Shown here in pieces: positions 16,765-24,351 of a stretch of DNA of 64,000 nt. Both the position numbers and the translations under genes were made by a program. Position 1 is the first letter of the stretch. Every line of letters begins with the position of its first letter. Under the pieces are notes generated by a model. The model was not told where the DNA came from. It worked only from the letters and a program-made list of their open reading frames with translations, and did no database searches. The stretch is from NCBI GenBank assembly GCA_963700105.1, contig CAVOWL010000004.1, forward strand, positions 124,001 through 188,000, written 5' to 3'. Source of the stretch: CAVUWL01 sp963700105 (GTDB lineage: Bacteria; Actinomycetota; Thermoleophilia; Solirubrobacterales; 70-9).

Positions 16765-18432
16765 GTGCGGGTAGCCCTAGCTCAGATCAATCCCACCGTC
16801 GGAGACATCGATGCAAATGCGGGCAAAGTCGCCGAATGGATCGCCAAGGCGCGTGGCGAGGGCGTCGATCTCGCGATCTTTCCAGAGCTCTGCATTCCCG
16901 GCTACCCGGCTGAGGATCTCTACCTCAAGCGCCACTTCGTCGAGGCCAACAGGCGGGCGGTCGAGGAGCTGGCCAAGGGTGTGCGTGGGCTGACGGCACT
17001 GGTCGGCTTCGCGGAGCCGGTCGCCGTCGGCGGCGGTTCTCGTCATGCCCATAATTCCCTTGCCGTGCTCAGCGAGGGCTCGTTGCGGTCCACCTATCGC
17101 AAGATTCGACTCCCCAACTACGCTGTCTTTGACGAGCAGCGCTACTTCGTGCCGGGCTCTGAGCCTGCCACCGTCGAAATCGCCGGAACCCTGGTTGGAC
17201 TGACAATTTGTGAGGACTGCTGGGTCAACGGACCACCTGCATCATCGGAGGCAGCCGCCGGCGCTCGGCTGATTGCCAACCCCTCCGGCTCGCCCTATCA
17301 CCGGGGCAAGGGTATCGAGCGAGAGGCGATGTTCGCAGCGCGTGCTCGCTCCTACGGCGCCCATTTCGCCTTCTGCAACATGGTGGGGGGACAGGATGAG
17401 CTTCTCTTTGATGGACAGAGCTTTGTGATCGATTCCGACGGCGAGGTGATCGCCCGCGCCGCTCAGTTTGAAGAGCAGCTTTTGATCTGCGAGCTGCCCG
17501 CTTCTGGCGGTGGGCCGATTATCGAGCCCCTGGGAGATCTCGATGAGGTCTATCGGGCGCTGACTCTCGGCCTCACGGATTACGTCGGCAAGAACGGCTT
17601 TCGCCACGTCGGCATCGCCCTCTCGGGTGGTATCGACTCGGCCCTCGTCGCCCTGCTCGCCGCCGACGCCCTTGGCGCAGAGCAGGTCAGCTGCGTCGTC
17701 ATGCCCTCACCCCATTCCAGCCCCGAGACCCAATCAGACGCGCGAGCGATCGCCGCCAACCTCGGTTGCGAGTTGATCGAAATTCCGATCGAAGCGGCGA
17801 TGTCTGTTTATCAGGATGCGCTCGAGCCATCCTTCAGAGCGAGCAGGGAGGGGCCTGAAGCAGAGCCCGTGCCGCGAGACCCGACCCGACCGGCCGAGCC
17901 CGACCTCGCCGCTGAGAACATCCAGGCTCGAATCCGCGGCAACCTGATGATGGCTCTCTCAAACAGGCTTGGTTGGTTGGTGCTCACAACCGGCAATAAG
18001 AGCGAGATGTCGGTCGGCTACGCGACGCTTTACGGCGACATGGCCGGTGGCTTTGCGGTGATCAAGGACGTTCCGAAGACCCTGGTCTATCGGTTGGTGC
18101 GCCGTCGCAACGAACGGGCCGGGCGAGAGCTGGTGCCGGATTCGGTATTGGAGCGAGAGCCCTCCGCTGAGCTTCGCCCCGATCAGCTAGACAGCGACTC
18201 GCTGCCACCCTATGAGCTGCTCGACCGCATCCTCGCAGCCTACGTCGAGCGCGACGAGGGGCGAGAGGAGATGATCGCAGCCGGGCTGGCGCCGAGCGTT
18301 GTTGATCAGGTGATCCGTTTGGTCGATCACTCCGAGTACAAGCGCCGCCAAGCGGCGCCCGGGATCCGCATCACACCGAAGGCGTTCGGGCGCGACCGCC
18401 GCCTGCCGATCACCAATCGTTTCGGAGGCTAG
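16765..18432 (+). CDS. nadE: Glutamine-dependent NAD+ synthetase
   Basis: A 555-residue two-domain enzyme. Residues 1-250 are a nitrilase-type glutaminase: Glu in FPELCIPGYP, Lys in YRKIRLPNY and the nucleophile Cys in TICEDCW. The C-terminal half is the synthetase with the ATP loop SGGIDSALVALL and the TTGNKSEMSVGYATLYGDM block. It makes NAD+ from deamido-NAD+ with glutamine as ammonia source, in the cytoplasm. GTG start, placed so that the nitrilase begins at once with MRVALAQINPTVGDI. The 254 bases before it hold no recognised gene. Its stop overlaps the convergent thioesterase gene by 4 bases. Confidence 0.94.
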   Translation: MRVALAQINPTVGDIDANAGKVAEWIAKARGEGVDLAIFPELCIPGYPAEDLYLKRHFVEANRRAVEELAKGVRGLTALVGFAEPVAVGGGSRHAHNSLAVLSEGSLRSTYRKIRLPNYAVFDEQRYFVPGSEPATVEIAGTLVGLTICEDCWVNGPPASSEAAAGARLIANPSGSPYHRGKGIEREAMFAARARSYGAHFAFCNMVGGQDELLFDGQSFVIDSDGEVIARAAQFEEQLLICELPASGGGPIIEPLGDLDEVYRALTLGLTDYVGKNGFRHVGIALSGGIDSALVALLAADALGAEQVSCVVMPSPHSSPETQSDARAIAANLGCELIEIPIEAAMSVYQDALEPSFRASREGPEAEPVPRDPTRPAEPDLAAENIQARIRGNLMMALSNRLGWLVLTTGNKSEMSVGYATLYGDMAGGFAVIKDVPKTLVYRLVRRRNERAGRELVPDSVLEREPSAELRPDQLDSDSLPPYELLDRILAAYVERDEGREEMIAAGLAPSVVDQVIRLVDHSEYKRRQAAPGIRITPKAFGRDRRLPITNRFGG

Positions 18433-18836
18433 GACCCGGCTGGTCGTGGGCGGATCGCGACCGTCATCTGTCCCATCGCGCAGAGCCGGCCGCCCTCATC
18501 GATGATCTCAGCTTCCCAGACCCAGCTGCTGCGCCCGCGGTGGCGGGCCCTGGCCCTTACCTCAGCCGCTCCCTCGGTTATCGGGCGGATGAAGCTGACG
18601 GCAATTGACTGTCCCATCGCCATCATCTGTTGATCCCCCACGGCGATCGCCGTCGCCCGCGAACAAACGGACTCCACCAGAGTCGAGATGACCCCTCCAT
18701 GGAGGAGGCCGAGTGGCTGGCGCAGCTCATCGCGCACCCGGATCCGTGCCCGGGCGTGATCGGGATCATCGTCGATCCACTCCGTCCCCACCAAGGCCGC
18801 GAAGCCAGCGTCGTTGATCTGATGTTCAGTCGGCAT
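18429..18836 (-). CDS. PaaI-type hotdog thioesterase
   Basis: A 135-residue hotdog-fold protein. LLHGGVISTLVESVCS is the family signature, with the catalytic acid in the ESV helix, and the C-terminal half ends WEAEIIDEGGRLCAMGQMT. It would hydrolyse aryl- or acyl-CoA thioesters. The start at 18836 begins at MPTEHQINDAGFAALVG; an ATG at 18869 adds 11 residues of poor quality and sits close to the divergent gene, so it is less likely. The 3' end overlaps the nadE stop. Confidence 0.8.
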   Translation of the reverse strand: MPTEHQINDAGFAALVGTEWIDDDPDHARARIRVRDELRQPLGLLHGGVISTLVESVCSRATAIAVGDQQMMAMGQSIAVSFIRPITEGAAEVRARARHRGRSSWVWEAEIIDEGGRLCAMGQMTVAIRPRPAGS

Positions 18837-18883
18837 TAACGTCCAGACCCTACCCCGGGCCCCTCCCATAGGCTTCGCGGCCG

Positions 18884-19978
18884 GTGGCGCTCAGCGAGGA
18901 CCAAAAGGCAATGCTCAGGCTGCTCGCACAACGCGAGGCGGGCTATGAGGACATCGCCACCTTGATGGGCCTGAGCGTCGATCAGGTTCGCACCATGGTC
19001 AGGGATTCAATGGCAGAGATCGGTGGCCCCCTGGACCCCGATCAAAAGGCGATGCTGAGACTGCTCGCACAGCGCGAAGAGGGATATGAGGACATCGGCG
19101 CGCTGATGGGCCTGAGCGTCGATCAGGTTCGCACCAAGGTGGGCGAGTCACTGGCTGAGCTGGGCGAGCCCGGAAAAACTCCAAATCGGCCGGCCAAGGA
19201 GGAGGCGAGGGAGCCGGCCGCAGCAGCAACGGTTCCAACGACGCCGGCCACGGCGGCCACGGCGGGCGACTCGCCAACTGTGAAAAGCGAGGGCAGCGCA
19301 CCTGAACAGCCCGCGGAGAAGGCGCCGACTACTGAACCTCGCGGGGCCGGGAAAAAAGCTTCTGCGCCCCGCCCGAGTTTGGCGCTGCCCAAGGACCAGC
19401 GCCTGCTCGCCATCGGCGCGGGCGGAGCCGTGGCGCTGATATTGATCCTAATCCTGGTCCTCTCGGGCGGCTCAAGCTCATCTGGCACGACGACAAACAC
19501 CACCGCCACCGCCCCAACCGGTGGCTCGAGTTCAAGCAATACGCCGAGCACGACGCCGACCAACGCGAAATTGACCGAGGCGCTGCTTTCCCCCGTCAAT
19601 GGCGGCAGCGCGAGCGGACGAGCGCTGTTCGGTCGCATTCACAAGACGCCCGTGCTGCAGGTCGAAGCCCGGGGATTGAAACCTTCACCGAGCGGACAGT
19701 CCTACACCGTCTGGCTCTACCGCTCGCCGAAGCTGGTGCTGCGGGTTGGCGCGGTCAGCGTCGGAAAGTCGGGGGGGATCGCCGCCCAATTTCCCCTCCC
19801 GACCCAGCTTCTCGCCTACGTCGCCAGCGGCGCCTTTAACCAGATTGATATCTCGCTGACCTCAAACGCCGCCTACGCAGCCGAGGTGGCAAAGGCCAAA
19901 AAGGAAAAACGCCTGCCCCAGTACACAGGCACCGACATCCTTCGTGGATCGATCACCGGACCGGCGGTTAAGAAATAG
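18884..19978 (+). CDS. Membrane protein with two sigma-region-4-like repeats and an extracytoplasmic domain
   Basis: A 364-residue protein of unusual layout. Residues 3-47 and 50-94 are near-identical repeats of QKAMLRLLAQRE-GYEDI--LMGLSVDQVRT, which reads like the helix-turn-helix of sigma-70 region 4. Residues 95-170 are a flexible Ala/Pro/Glu/Lys linker. Residues 173-194 form one transmembrane helix (AIGAGGAVALILILILVL). A Ser/Thr-rich spacer follows and residues about 231-360 form an extracytoplasmic domain resembling the C-terminus of RskA-type anti-sigma factors (YTVWLYRSP). I infer a membrane-bound regulator; the ligand and DNA target are unknown. GTG start. A linked sigma gene is absent. 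Confidence 0.62.
   Translation: MALSEDQKAMLRLLAQREAGYEDIATLMGLSVDQVRTMVRDSMAEIGGPLDPDQKAMLRLLAQREEGYEDIGALMGLSVDQVRTKVGESLAELGEPGKTPNRPAKEEAREPAAAATVPTTPATAATAGDSPTVKSEGSAPEQPAEKAPTTEPRGAGKKASAPRPSLALPKDQRLLAIGAGGAVALILILILVLSGGSSSSGTTTNTTATAPTGGSSSSNTPSTTPTNAKLTEALLSPVNGGSASGRALFGRIHKTPVLQVEARGLKPSPSGQSYTVWLYRSPKLVLRVGAVSVGKSGGIAAQFPLPTQLLAYVASGAFNQIDISLTSNAAYAAEVAKAKKEKRLPQYTGTDILRGSITGPAVKK
18890..19165 (+). repeat. Tandem duplication encoding the two helix-turn-helix repeats
   Basis: Two in-frame units with a 141-base (47-codon) period. They match over most of their length (for example CTGAGCGTCGATCAGGTTCG occurs in both), which suggests recent duplication or conversion inside the gene. 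Confidence 0.8.
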
Positions 19979-19988
19979 TCGACCCCGA

Positions 19989-21617
19989 TCAGCCGAGGAG
20001 CTTGCCCGGATTCATGATCTCGGTCGGGTCAAGCCGGTCTCTGACCGCCGCCAGGATCTGAAGCCCGCTACTTCCCAGCTCGGACTCAAGGTACCGAGCG
20101 TGGTCGCGGCCGACCCCATGGTGATGGGTGATCGTCGCCCCGGCGGCGATGATTGCCTCCGATGCGGCGCGCTTCAGCGCCTGCCACTGCTCGATCTCCT
20201 CACCGCGGCGCGCAGGTGCAATGAAGGTGAAATACAGCGAAGCACCGTCGCGGTAGGCATGGGATAGGTGGCAAAAGACGATCCCGGGGGTACCCTGGGC
20301 GGCAAGCGAGCTGTGCAGGGTGGCGCGCAAGGTGGTGTGCAGCTCCTGGAGCTCTGTCCAACTGTGAGCGGTCTCGAGGGTCTCGACCATCGCGCCCATG
20401 TCGATCAGAGTGTCACGGAGGTAGGGCCCCTGATAGCGATGGCGGTCCCAGGAGCGCCCGGCCGTCTGGCCGAGCTGGATCGCGCCTCCGGCATGCAAAG
20501 CGCGCGCCGCGAGCGCGCGGCGGCGCGCAACGGACTCCCTCTCGCCCTCCAGGCCAACGATGATCAAGGCGCCCCCGCGGCGCCGCCGCAGGCCAAGGTA
20601 GCGATCAAGCAGAGCGCCGCGAAAGCCGCGGGGTCCCGAGAGCGCCAGCGTCCCCTCGGTCTCCTCCTCATCCGAGATTCGGATCACATCGGGAAGACCT
20701 GAACCCTGCGCCATCGAGCGAACGATCTCGCAGCCGCAGGCAAAGCTCTCCGCGAACCACCCCTCATAGTGGCGTTGCTCGGGGGCCGCGCGCACCCTCA
20801 CCGTGACGTCGGGTATCACGCCAAAGGTCCCCTCTGAGCCCAGCACGAGCTCGCGCAGGGCCGGACCCGCGGCGCTGTGGGGAGTCTCCCGCGTCTGCAG
20901 CTCGCCGGCCGGCGCAAGCAGCCGGATCGAGGTGACCATCGCGTCAAAACGCCCGTAGCCACTCGATGCTTGCCCGGCCGATCGGGTGGCGGCAAAGCCG
21001 CCGATGGTCGCGTACTGAAATGACTGGGGGAAATGCCCCAAGGTCAGGCCGTGCGCGCTCAGGGCCCGCTCAGCCTGCGGACCGCGCAGGCCGGCGCCTA
21101 GGCGCGCGGTGAGCGAGCGAGGATCGACCACAACCTGATCCAGTCGCCTCAGGTCGAGGCTGATCAGGCGGGGATGGCTACCACGCAGCGGCTCGATTCC
21201 ACCGACGACGCTGGTCCCACCGCCAAACGGCACCACCGCCACTCCCTCGGCCGCGCAGAGTTCAAGGATCCGGCTTACCGCGTCTGCGCTGGGTGGACAG
21301 ATGACCGCATCCGGGGCATCTGACAAGCGGCCCTGGCGCAGTCTTGCCAGGTCGATATATCCGCGGCCGGTGGCGTGGCGGAGGCGGTCCTCGGCGCCGC
21401 TGAAGATGTTGTCGGCTCCGATTGCCGCGATCAAGGAACTCGGCAGCGGCTCTGCGGGGGGCAGTTCAAAATCCTCCAGCGGGATCGGCACCGGGCCTGC
21501 CCTGAGCTCGCCCAGCCGCTCGCGCAGAACCCCCAGCGCCGCGGAGTCAAGCTTTGAGTTAACGGCTGGGTCGCCCCACCCCCACCACTTCGTGTCACGG
21601 CGGGGGCCGGCGGTCAC
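19989..21617 (-). CDS. FAD-linked oxidase, alkyldihydroxyacetonephosphate-synthase-like
   Basis: A 542-residue FAD-binding type 4 oxidase. The FAD loop is VVPFGGGTSVVGG with PPSADAVSRIL before it. The C-terminal part carries ITHHHGVGRDHARYLESELG and DPTEIMNPGKLL, which match alkyl-DHAP synthase, the enzyme that makes ether lipids from acyl-DHAP and fatty alcohols. The N-terminal WWGWGD is also seen in that family. Other FAD-linked oxidases are possible. It follows an SRPBCC gene, overlapping by 4 bases. Confidence 0.78.
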   Translation of the reverse strand: MTAGPRRDTKWWGWGDPAVNSKLDSAALGVLRERLGELRAGPVPIPLEDFELPPAEPLPSSLIAAIGADNIFSGAEDRLRHATGRGYIDLARLRQGRLSDAPDAVICPPSADAVSRILELCAAEGVAVVPFGGGTSVVGGIEPLRGSHPRLISLDLRRLDQVVVDPRSLTARLGAGLRGPQAERALSAHGLTLGHFPQSFQYATIGGFAATRSAGQASSGYGRFDAMVTSIRLLAPAGELQTRETPHSAAGPALRELVLGSEGTFGVIPDVTVRVRAAPEQRHYEGWFAESFACGCEIVRSMAQGSGLPDVIRISDEEETEGTLALSGPRGFRGALLDRYLGLRRRRGGALIIVGLEGERESVARRRALAARALHAGGAIQLGQTAGRSWDRHRYQGPYLRDTLIDMGAMVETLETAHSWTELQELHTTLRATLHSSLAAQGTPGIVFCHLSHAYRDGASLYFTFIAPARRGEEIEQWQALKRAASEAIIAAGATITHHHGVGRDHARYLESELGSSGLQILAAVRDRLDPTEIMNPGKLLG

Positions 21618-22078
21618 AGCTTGGGCGCTCCGAGGGCCCGTTCGATCCCGTCCAGAGCCTCCTCCAGGATCGCCCCCTGGCCGCGTCGCATTAGCGGCGA
21701 GCCGAGCCTCGACATGCCACGCAGCACCTGCTTGGAGGCGAGGCTGACAAGTGTCTGATCGGCTTCCCCCTTCAGGCTGATCTCCACCCCGGAGCTGCGC
21801 AGGTGGCGCTCAAACGGCGTTCCCTCAAGCTGTTGCTCCCAGACGTAGCGCCGACCCTCGGCCGAGCTCAGACAGCGAAAGTCGGCGCGCACCCCCCTGC
21901 CCTCGGCCGTCTCCAAGACCTTCGTCCACTGGCTGCGTCGGCCGCCGGCCTTGCGCTCGACACTCTCCACCCGGGTCGTTCGAGGCCACCAGCGCGGCAG
22001 GCTGTAGGGGTCTGAGACCAGCGCCCAAACATCGCGCACCGGGGCCGCGATGCGGCGACGGCGGGTGACTCGCGCCAT
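21614..22078 (-). CDS. SRPBCC-fold (START/polyketide-cyclase-like) protein
   Basis: A 154-residue protein with the start pattern RRRIAAPVRDVWALVSDPYSLPRWWP, the first strand and helices of the helix-grip fold that binds hydrophobic ligands. The rest alternates strands and ends in a long helix. It overlaps the start of the following FAD-oxidase gene by 4 bases, so the pair is coupled; a lipid-carrying role is possible but not shown. Translation starts at the ATG 12 bases after the preceding MerR-type gene ends. Confidence 0.76.
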   Translation of the reverse strand: MARVTRRRRIAAPVRDVWALVSDPYSLPRWWPRTTRVESVERKAGGRRSQWTKVLETAEGRGVRADFRCLSSAEGRRYVWEQQLEGTPFERHLRSSGVEISLKGEADQTLVSLASKQVLRGMSRLGSPLMRRGQGAILEEALDGIERALGAPKL

Positions 22079-22090
22079 CGCCGCGGCTTA

Positions 22091-22837
22091 CTACTCGCCC
22101 GCCAGGCGGCGCAGATCACGGACGAGCAGCAGGTGCTTGAGGTGGCTGACCGTTGCAGCCAGACTTTCGAGGCTCCGCAAGGCCTCCTTGCGTCGCTCTG
22201 GATTGCGGGAACGCAGCGATGGTCCCAGCAGCGCTTCAAGCAGGTTTGCCTCGCGATCGGCGGAAGAGCGAAAGACGCGAAGGTTGCGAGCTCCGACCCC
22301 GACCCGAGAGAGCTCGTTTGCGGCGCGAACGATCTCGCGGTCGGTCTCGTCATAGACGGTCTTACCATCACGCTTCTCGGGGTCGACGATGCCAAAGTTT
22401 TCCAACTCCCCGATCAGCTCCTCCCGCGCACCGGTCTCCTCGATCACCTCATCGAGGCTGAGGTAGGCACTGGATGTATTGACAAGGATCGCCCGACGAA
22501 CCGCACCCCCGCTCTGGCGACGATCGACGGCGCCGCCAAGATCGACCTCACCTCCAGCGGCCAGCTCCTGGCGGATAACCCGCAGCGGCAGGAACTCGTC
22601 GCGCTGCAGGCGCAGGATGGTGCGCAGGCGTTCGACGTCAGATTGGCTGTAGAGGCGATAGCCGCCGGATGTTCGGCGCGGCGTGAGGAGCTTTTGATCC
22701 TCGAGGTAGCGGATCTTTGAAATCGAGACGTCGTCGAACTCGCCCTGCAAGATCTTGCAAACGGCGCCGATCGTCAGCGCCTTGCGCGGCCGGCTGGCGG
22801 AGTCGGGCGGGCGGGTCGGTTGCTCTGAAACGGCCAC
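22091..22837 (-). CDS. ftsR: MerR-family regulator of the FtsR type
   Basis: A 248-residue MerR-type regulator. The helix-turn-helix part is LTIGAVCKILQGEF with VSISKIRYLEDQKLLTPRRT and SGGYRLYSQSDVERL, closely following actinobacterial FtsR (Rv1828 in M. tuberculosis), a regulator of cell-division genes. The region after residue 120 is a second ligand- or partner-binding part. It comes 2 bases after the FHA gene, the same order as garA-ftsR in mycobacteria. The gene symbol is based on this context and similarity. Confidence 0.8.
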   Translation of the reverse strand: MAVSEQPTRPPDSASRPRKALTIGAVCKILQGEFDDVSISKIRYLEDQKLLTPRRTSGGYRLYSQSDVERLRTILRLQRDEFLPLRVIRQELAAGGEVDLGGAVDRRQSGGAVRRAILVNTSSAYLSLDEVIEETGAREELIGELENFGIVDPEKRDGKTVYDETDREIVRAANELSRVGVGARNLRVFRSSADREANLLEALLGPSLRSRNPERRKEALRSLESLAATVSHLKHLLLVRDLRRLAGE

Positions 22838-22839
22838 GG

Positions 22840-23316
22840 CTACTTCTCCAGGTAGCTGAGCTTGTACTTGCCGACCTGGATCTCATCACCGTCGGCGAGG
22901 CGGTGAGACTCGATTCTGCGCCGGTTTACATAGGTGCCATTGAGCGAACCGAGATCATCTATGTAGAGGCCATCGCGACGGCGCACCAGGAGTGCGTGAT
23001 TGCGCGAGACGGTCACGTCGTCGAGAAAGACGCCGGCGTCGGGGCTTCGACCGATGCTGATCCGGTCCTCGCTGACGGTGAAGCTCTCCCCGGCCCGACC
23101 ACCCCCGGAGCGGATCACAAGGGCCGCGCCCGCCTGCTCGACCACCTCCTCGATGTCGACCGGCTGGATATCGCCGGTGTCATCGACGGTGTAGGTCATC
23201 GTGGTTGGGTCATCCCCGCCGTCAGAGGGTCCGGCGCCGAGGTAGGCGCCGCACTTCTGGCAATAGTTGGCACCCTCGGGGTTTGCGAAGCCACACTCAG
23301 GACAGTGGACGGCCAT
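22840..23316 (-). CDS. garA: Zinc-ribbon plus FHA-domain protein, GarA-like
   Basis: A 158-residue protein. Residues 4-25 form a zinc ribbon with CPECG and CQKCG. A Thr-rich linker with TMTYTVDDTG could hold the phosphorylation site by which GarA folds on itself. The FHA domain has IGRSPDAG, the phospho-Thr-binding VSRNHALL and GSLNGTYVN. GarA controls TCA-cycle enzymes such as 2-oxoglutarate dehydrogenase in mycobacteria. The ATG at 23316 is preferred because it starts the zinc ribbon; the longer frame from 23358 would overlap the preceding gene. Confidence 0.8.
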   Translation of the reverse strand: MAVHCPECGFANPEGANYCQKCGAYLGAGPSDGGDDPTTMTYTVDDTGDIQPVDIEEVVEQAGAALVIRSGGGRAGESFTVSEDRISIGRSPDAGVFLDDVTVSRNHALLVRRRDGLYIDDLGSLNGTYVNRRRIESHRLADGDEIQVGKYKLSYLEK

Positions 23317-23332
23317 GATCGGCTGCCGGCGC

Positions 23333-23602
23333 TCAGGCGGCCGGCTTCTCCCCACCATCTGACTGCGCCTTGCCCGCCAGGATTTCGGTCAGTTGCTTGA
23401 CGTCGTCCCCGGAAATCATCGAATCTCCGCGCTCGCGTTTTTGCCGCAGCCGATTGACCAGCTCGGCCCGCAGGATGTCGATCTTTCCGTGCAGGACACG
23501 CCGTTTGTAGGAGATCTCGTTCTCCTCCTCGGTGAGCTTGTCGATCACATCCTTGAGCTCTTTGTCAGAGAGTGAACCCAGATCGGGAAAGGTGTCCTCC
23601 AT
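23333..23602 (-). CDS. rsiG: RsiG-like anti-sigma factor with a c-di-GMP-binding-type motif
   Basis: An 89-residue helical protein. LTEEENEISYKRRVLHGKIDILRAEL fits E-x3-S-x2-R-x3-H-x3-D (motif residues are in EEENEISYKRRVLHGKID), close to the E-x3-S-x2-R-x3-Q-x3-D motif by which RsiG of Streptomyces and the single-motif Rubrobacter form bind c-di-GMP; here His replaces Gln. The ATG at 23602 has AAGGAG 7 bases ahead. The frame opens at 23647, but that codon lies inside or upstream of the promoter, so it is not used. It heads the operon with the FHA and MerR-type genes. Confidence 0.68.
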   Translation of the reverse strand: MEDTFPDLGSLSDKELKDVIDKLTEEENEISYKRRVLHGKIDILRAELVNRLRQKRERGDSMISGDDVKQLTEILAGKAQSDGGEKPAA

Positions 23603-23649
23603 CTCGCTCCTTATTCGGGAGGCATCGCCTCCGATTGCCGCTGCCAACG

Positions 23650-23679
23650 ATTATAGGTCGAGCTGGGTCAAAGGTTCAA
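23650..23679 (-). promoter_or_regulatory. Sigma-70-type promoter of the rsiG-like / FHA / ftsR-like operon
   Basis: On the minus strand TTGAAC at 23674-23679 and TATAAT at 23650-23655 are separated by 18 bases. Transcription would start near 23643, giving a leader of about 40 bases to the ATG at 23602. It is one of the best promoters visible in the window. Confidence 0.65.
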
Positions 23680-23697
23680 CTGAAGGTTGAAGGTTTA

Positions 23698-24351
23698 TCA
23701 GGTGCGGCGCTTTGCCGCCAGATCGGGGTCGCGGCGAACGGCACGAATTCCGCTCTGCGCGTAGAGATAGGTGGCGAGAATCGCCAGGCCAAGTCCGACG
23801 ATCAAAAGCGCCGTCGCGACCCAGCCGCCGACGATCAGGGCGAGAAAGATTGCCCCCATGATTGGAAAGACCGAGACCCGCCCTGGCCAGTTGACTTCGA
23901 CATCGACTCCGTGGCGAAGCCCGTATTGCGCGAGCGCCAACATCGCGACCTCGCGCAGGGCCAAGAGGCCCAGCGCCCAGCGCGGAAGCAGTTCGAAATG
24001 CCAGCAGACGACCGCGCCGGAGAGGATCGTGAGCCGATCGATCAGCGGATCCAGGAGCGCCCCCAGGCGGCTGTACTGCCCGGTGACGCGAGCCAGGAAA
24101 CCGTCAAGGTAATCGCCGGCAGCGATCAGCCAAAACACAATTGCCGCGGCGGCGCTGCGTCCATCACCCGATTCGAATGCCAGGTAGAGGAATACCGGCA
24201 AGGCCGCCAATCGCAGGTAGCCGACAAGGTTGGGAATCGTCCACGGCCGAAGCGACTCTCCGGCACGGGTCCGGCTTGGTTTTGCGCCGCTGCGATCGAG
24301 CCCGAAGAGCCGCCGCAGCCGACCGCGGCCAAATGGCGCCGCCTCAGCCAT
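23698..24351 (-). CDS. pgsA: CDP-alcohol phosphatidyltransferase (phosphatidylglycerophosphate-synthase-like)
   Basis: A 217-residue membrane enzyme. The catalytic motif D-x2-DG-x2-AR-x8-G-x3-D-x3-D is seen in DYLDGFLARVTGQYSRLG with LLDPLIDR following. Hydrophobic helices at about 50-65 and from 105 onward complete the fold. It would transfer a phosphatidyl group from CDP-diacylglycerol to glycerol-3-phosphate or another alcohol; the substrate is not certain. The ATG at 24351 was chosen, overlapping the preceding proS stop by 8 bases; the longer frame from 24426 adds low-complexity sequence. It is coupled to proS. Confidence 0.82.
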   Translation of the reverse strand: MAEAAPFGRGRLRRLFGLDRSGAKPSRTRAGESLRPWTIPNLVGYLRLAALPVFLYLAFESGDGRSAAAAIVFWLIAAGDYLDGFLARVTGQYSRLGALLDPLIDRLTILSGAVVCWHFELLPRWALGLLALREVAMLALAQYGLRHGVDVEVNWPGRVSVFPIMGAIFLALIVGGWVATALLIVGLGLAILATYLYAQSGIRAVRRDPDLAAKRRT

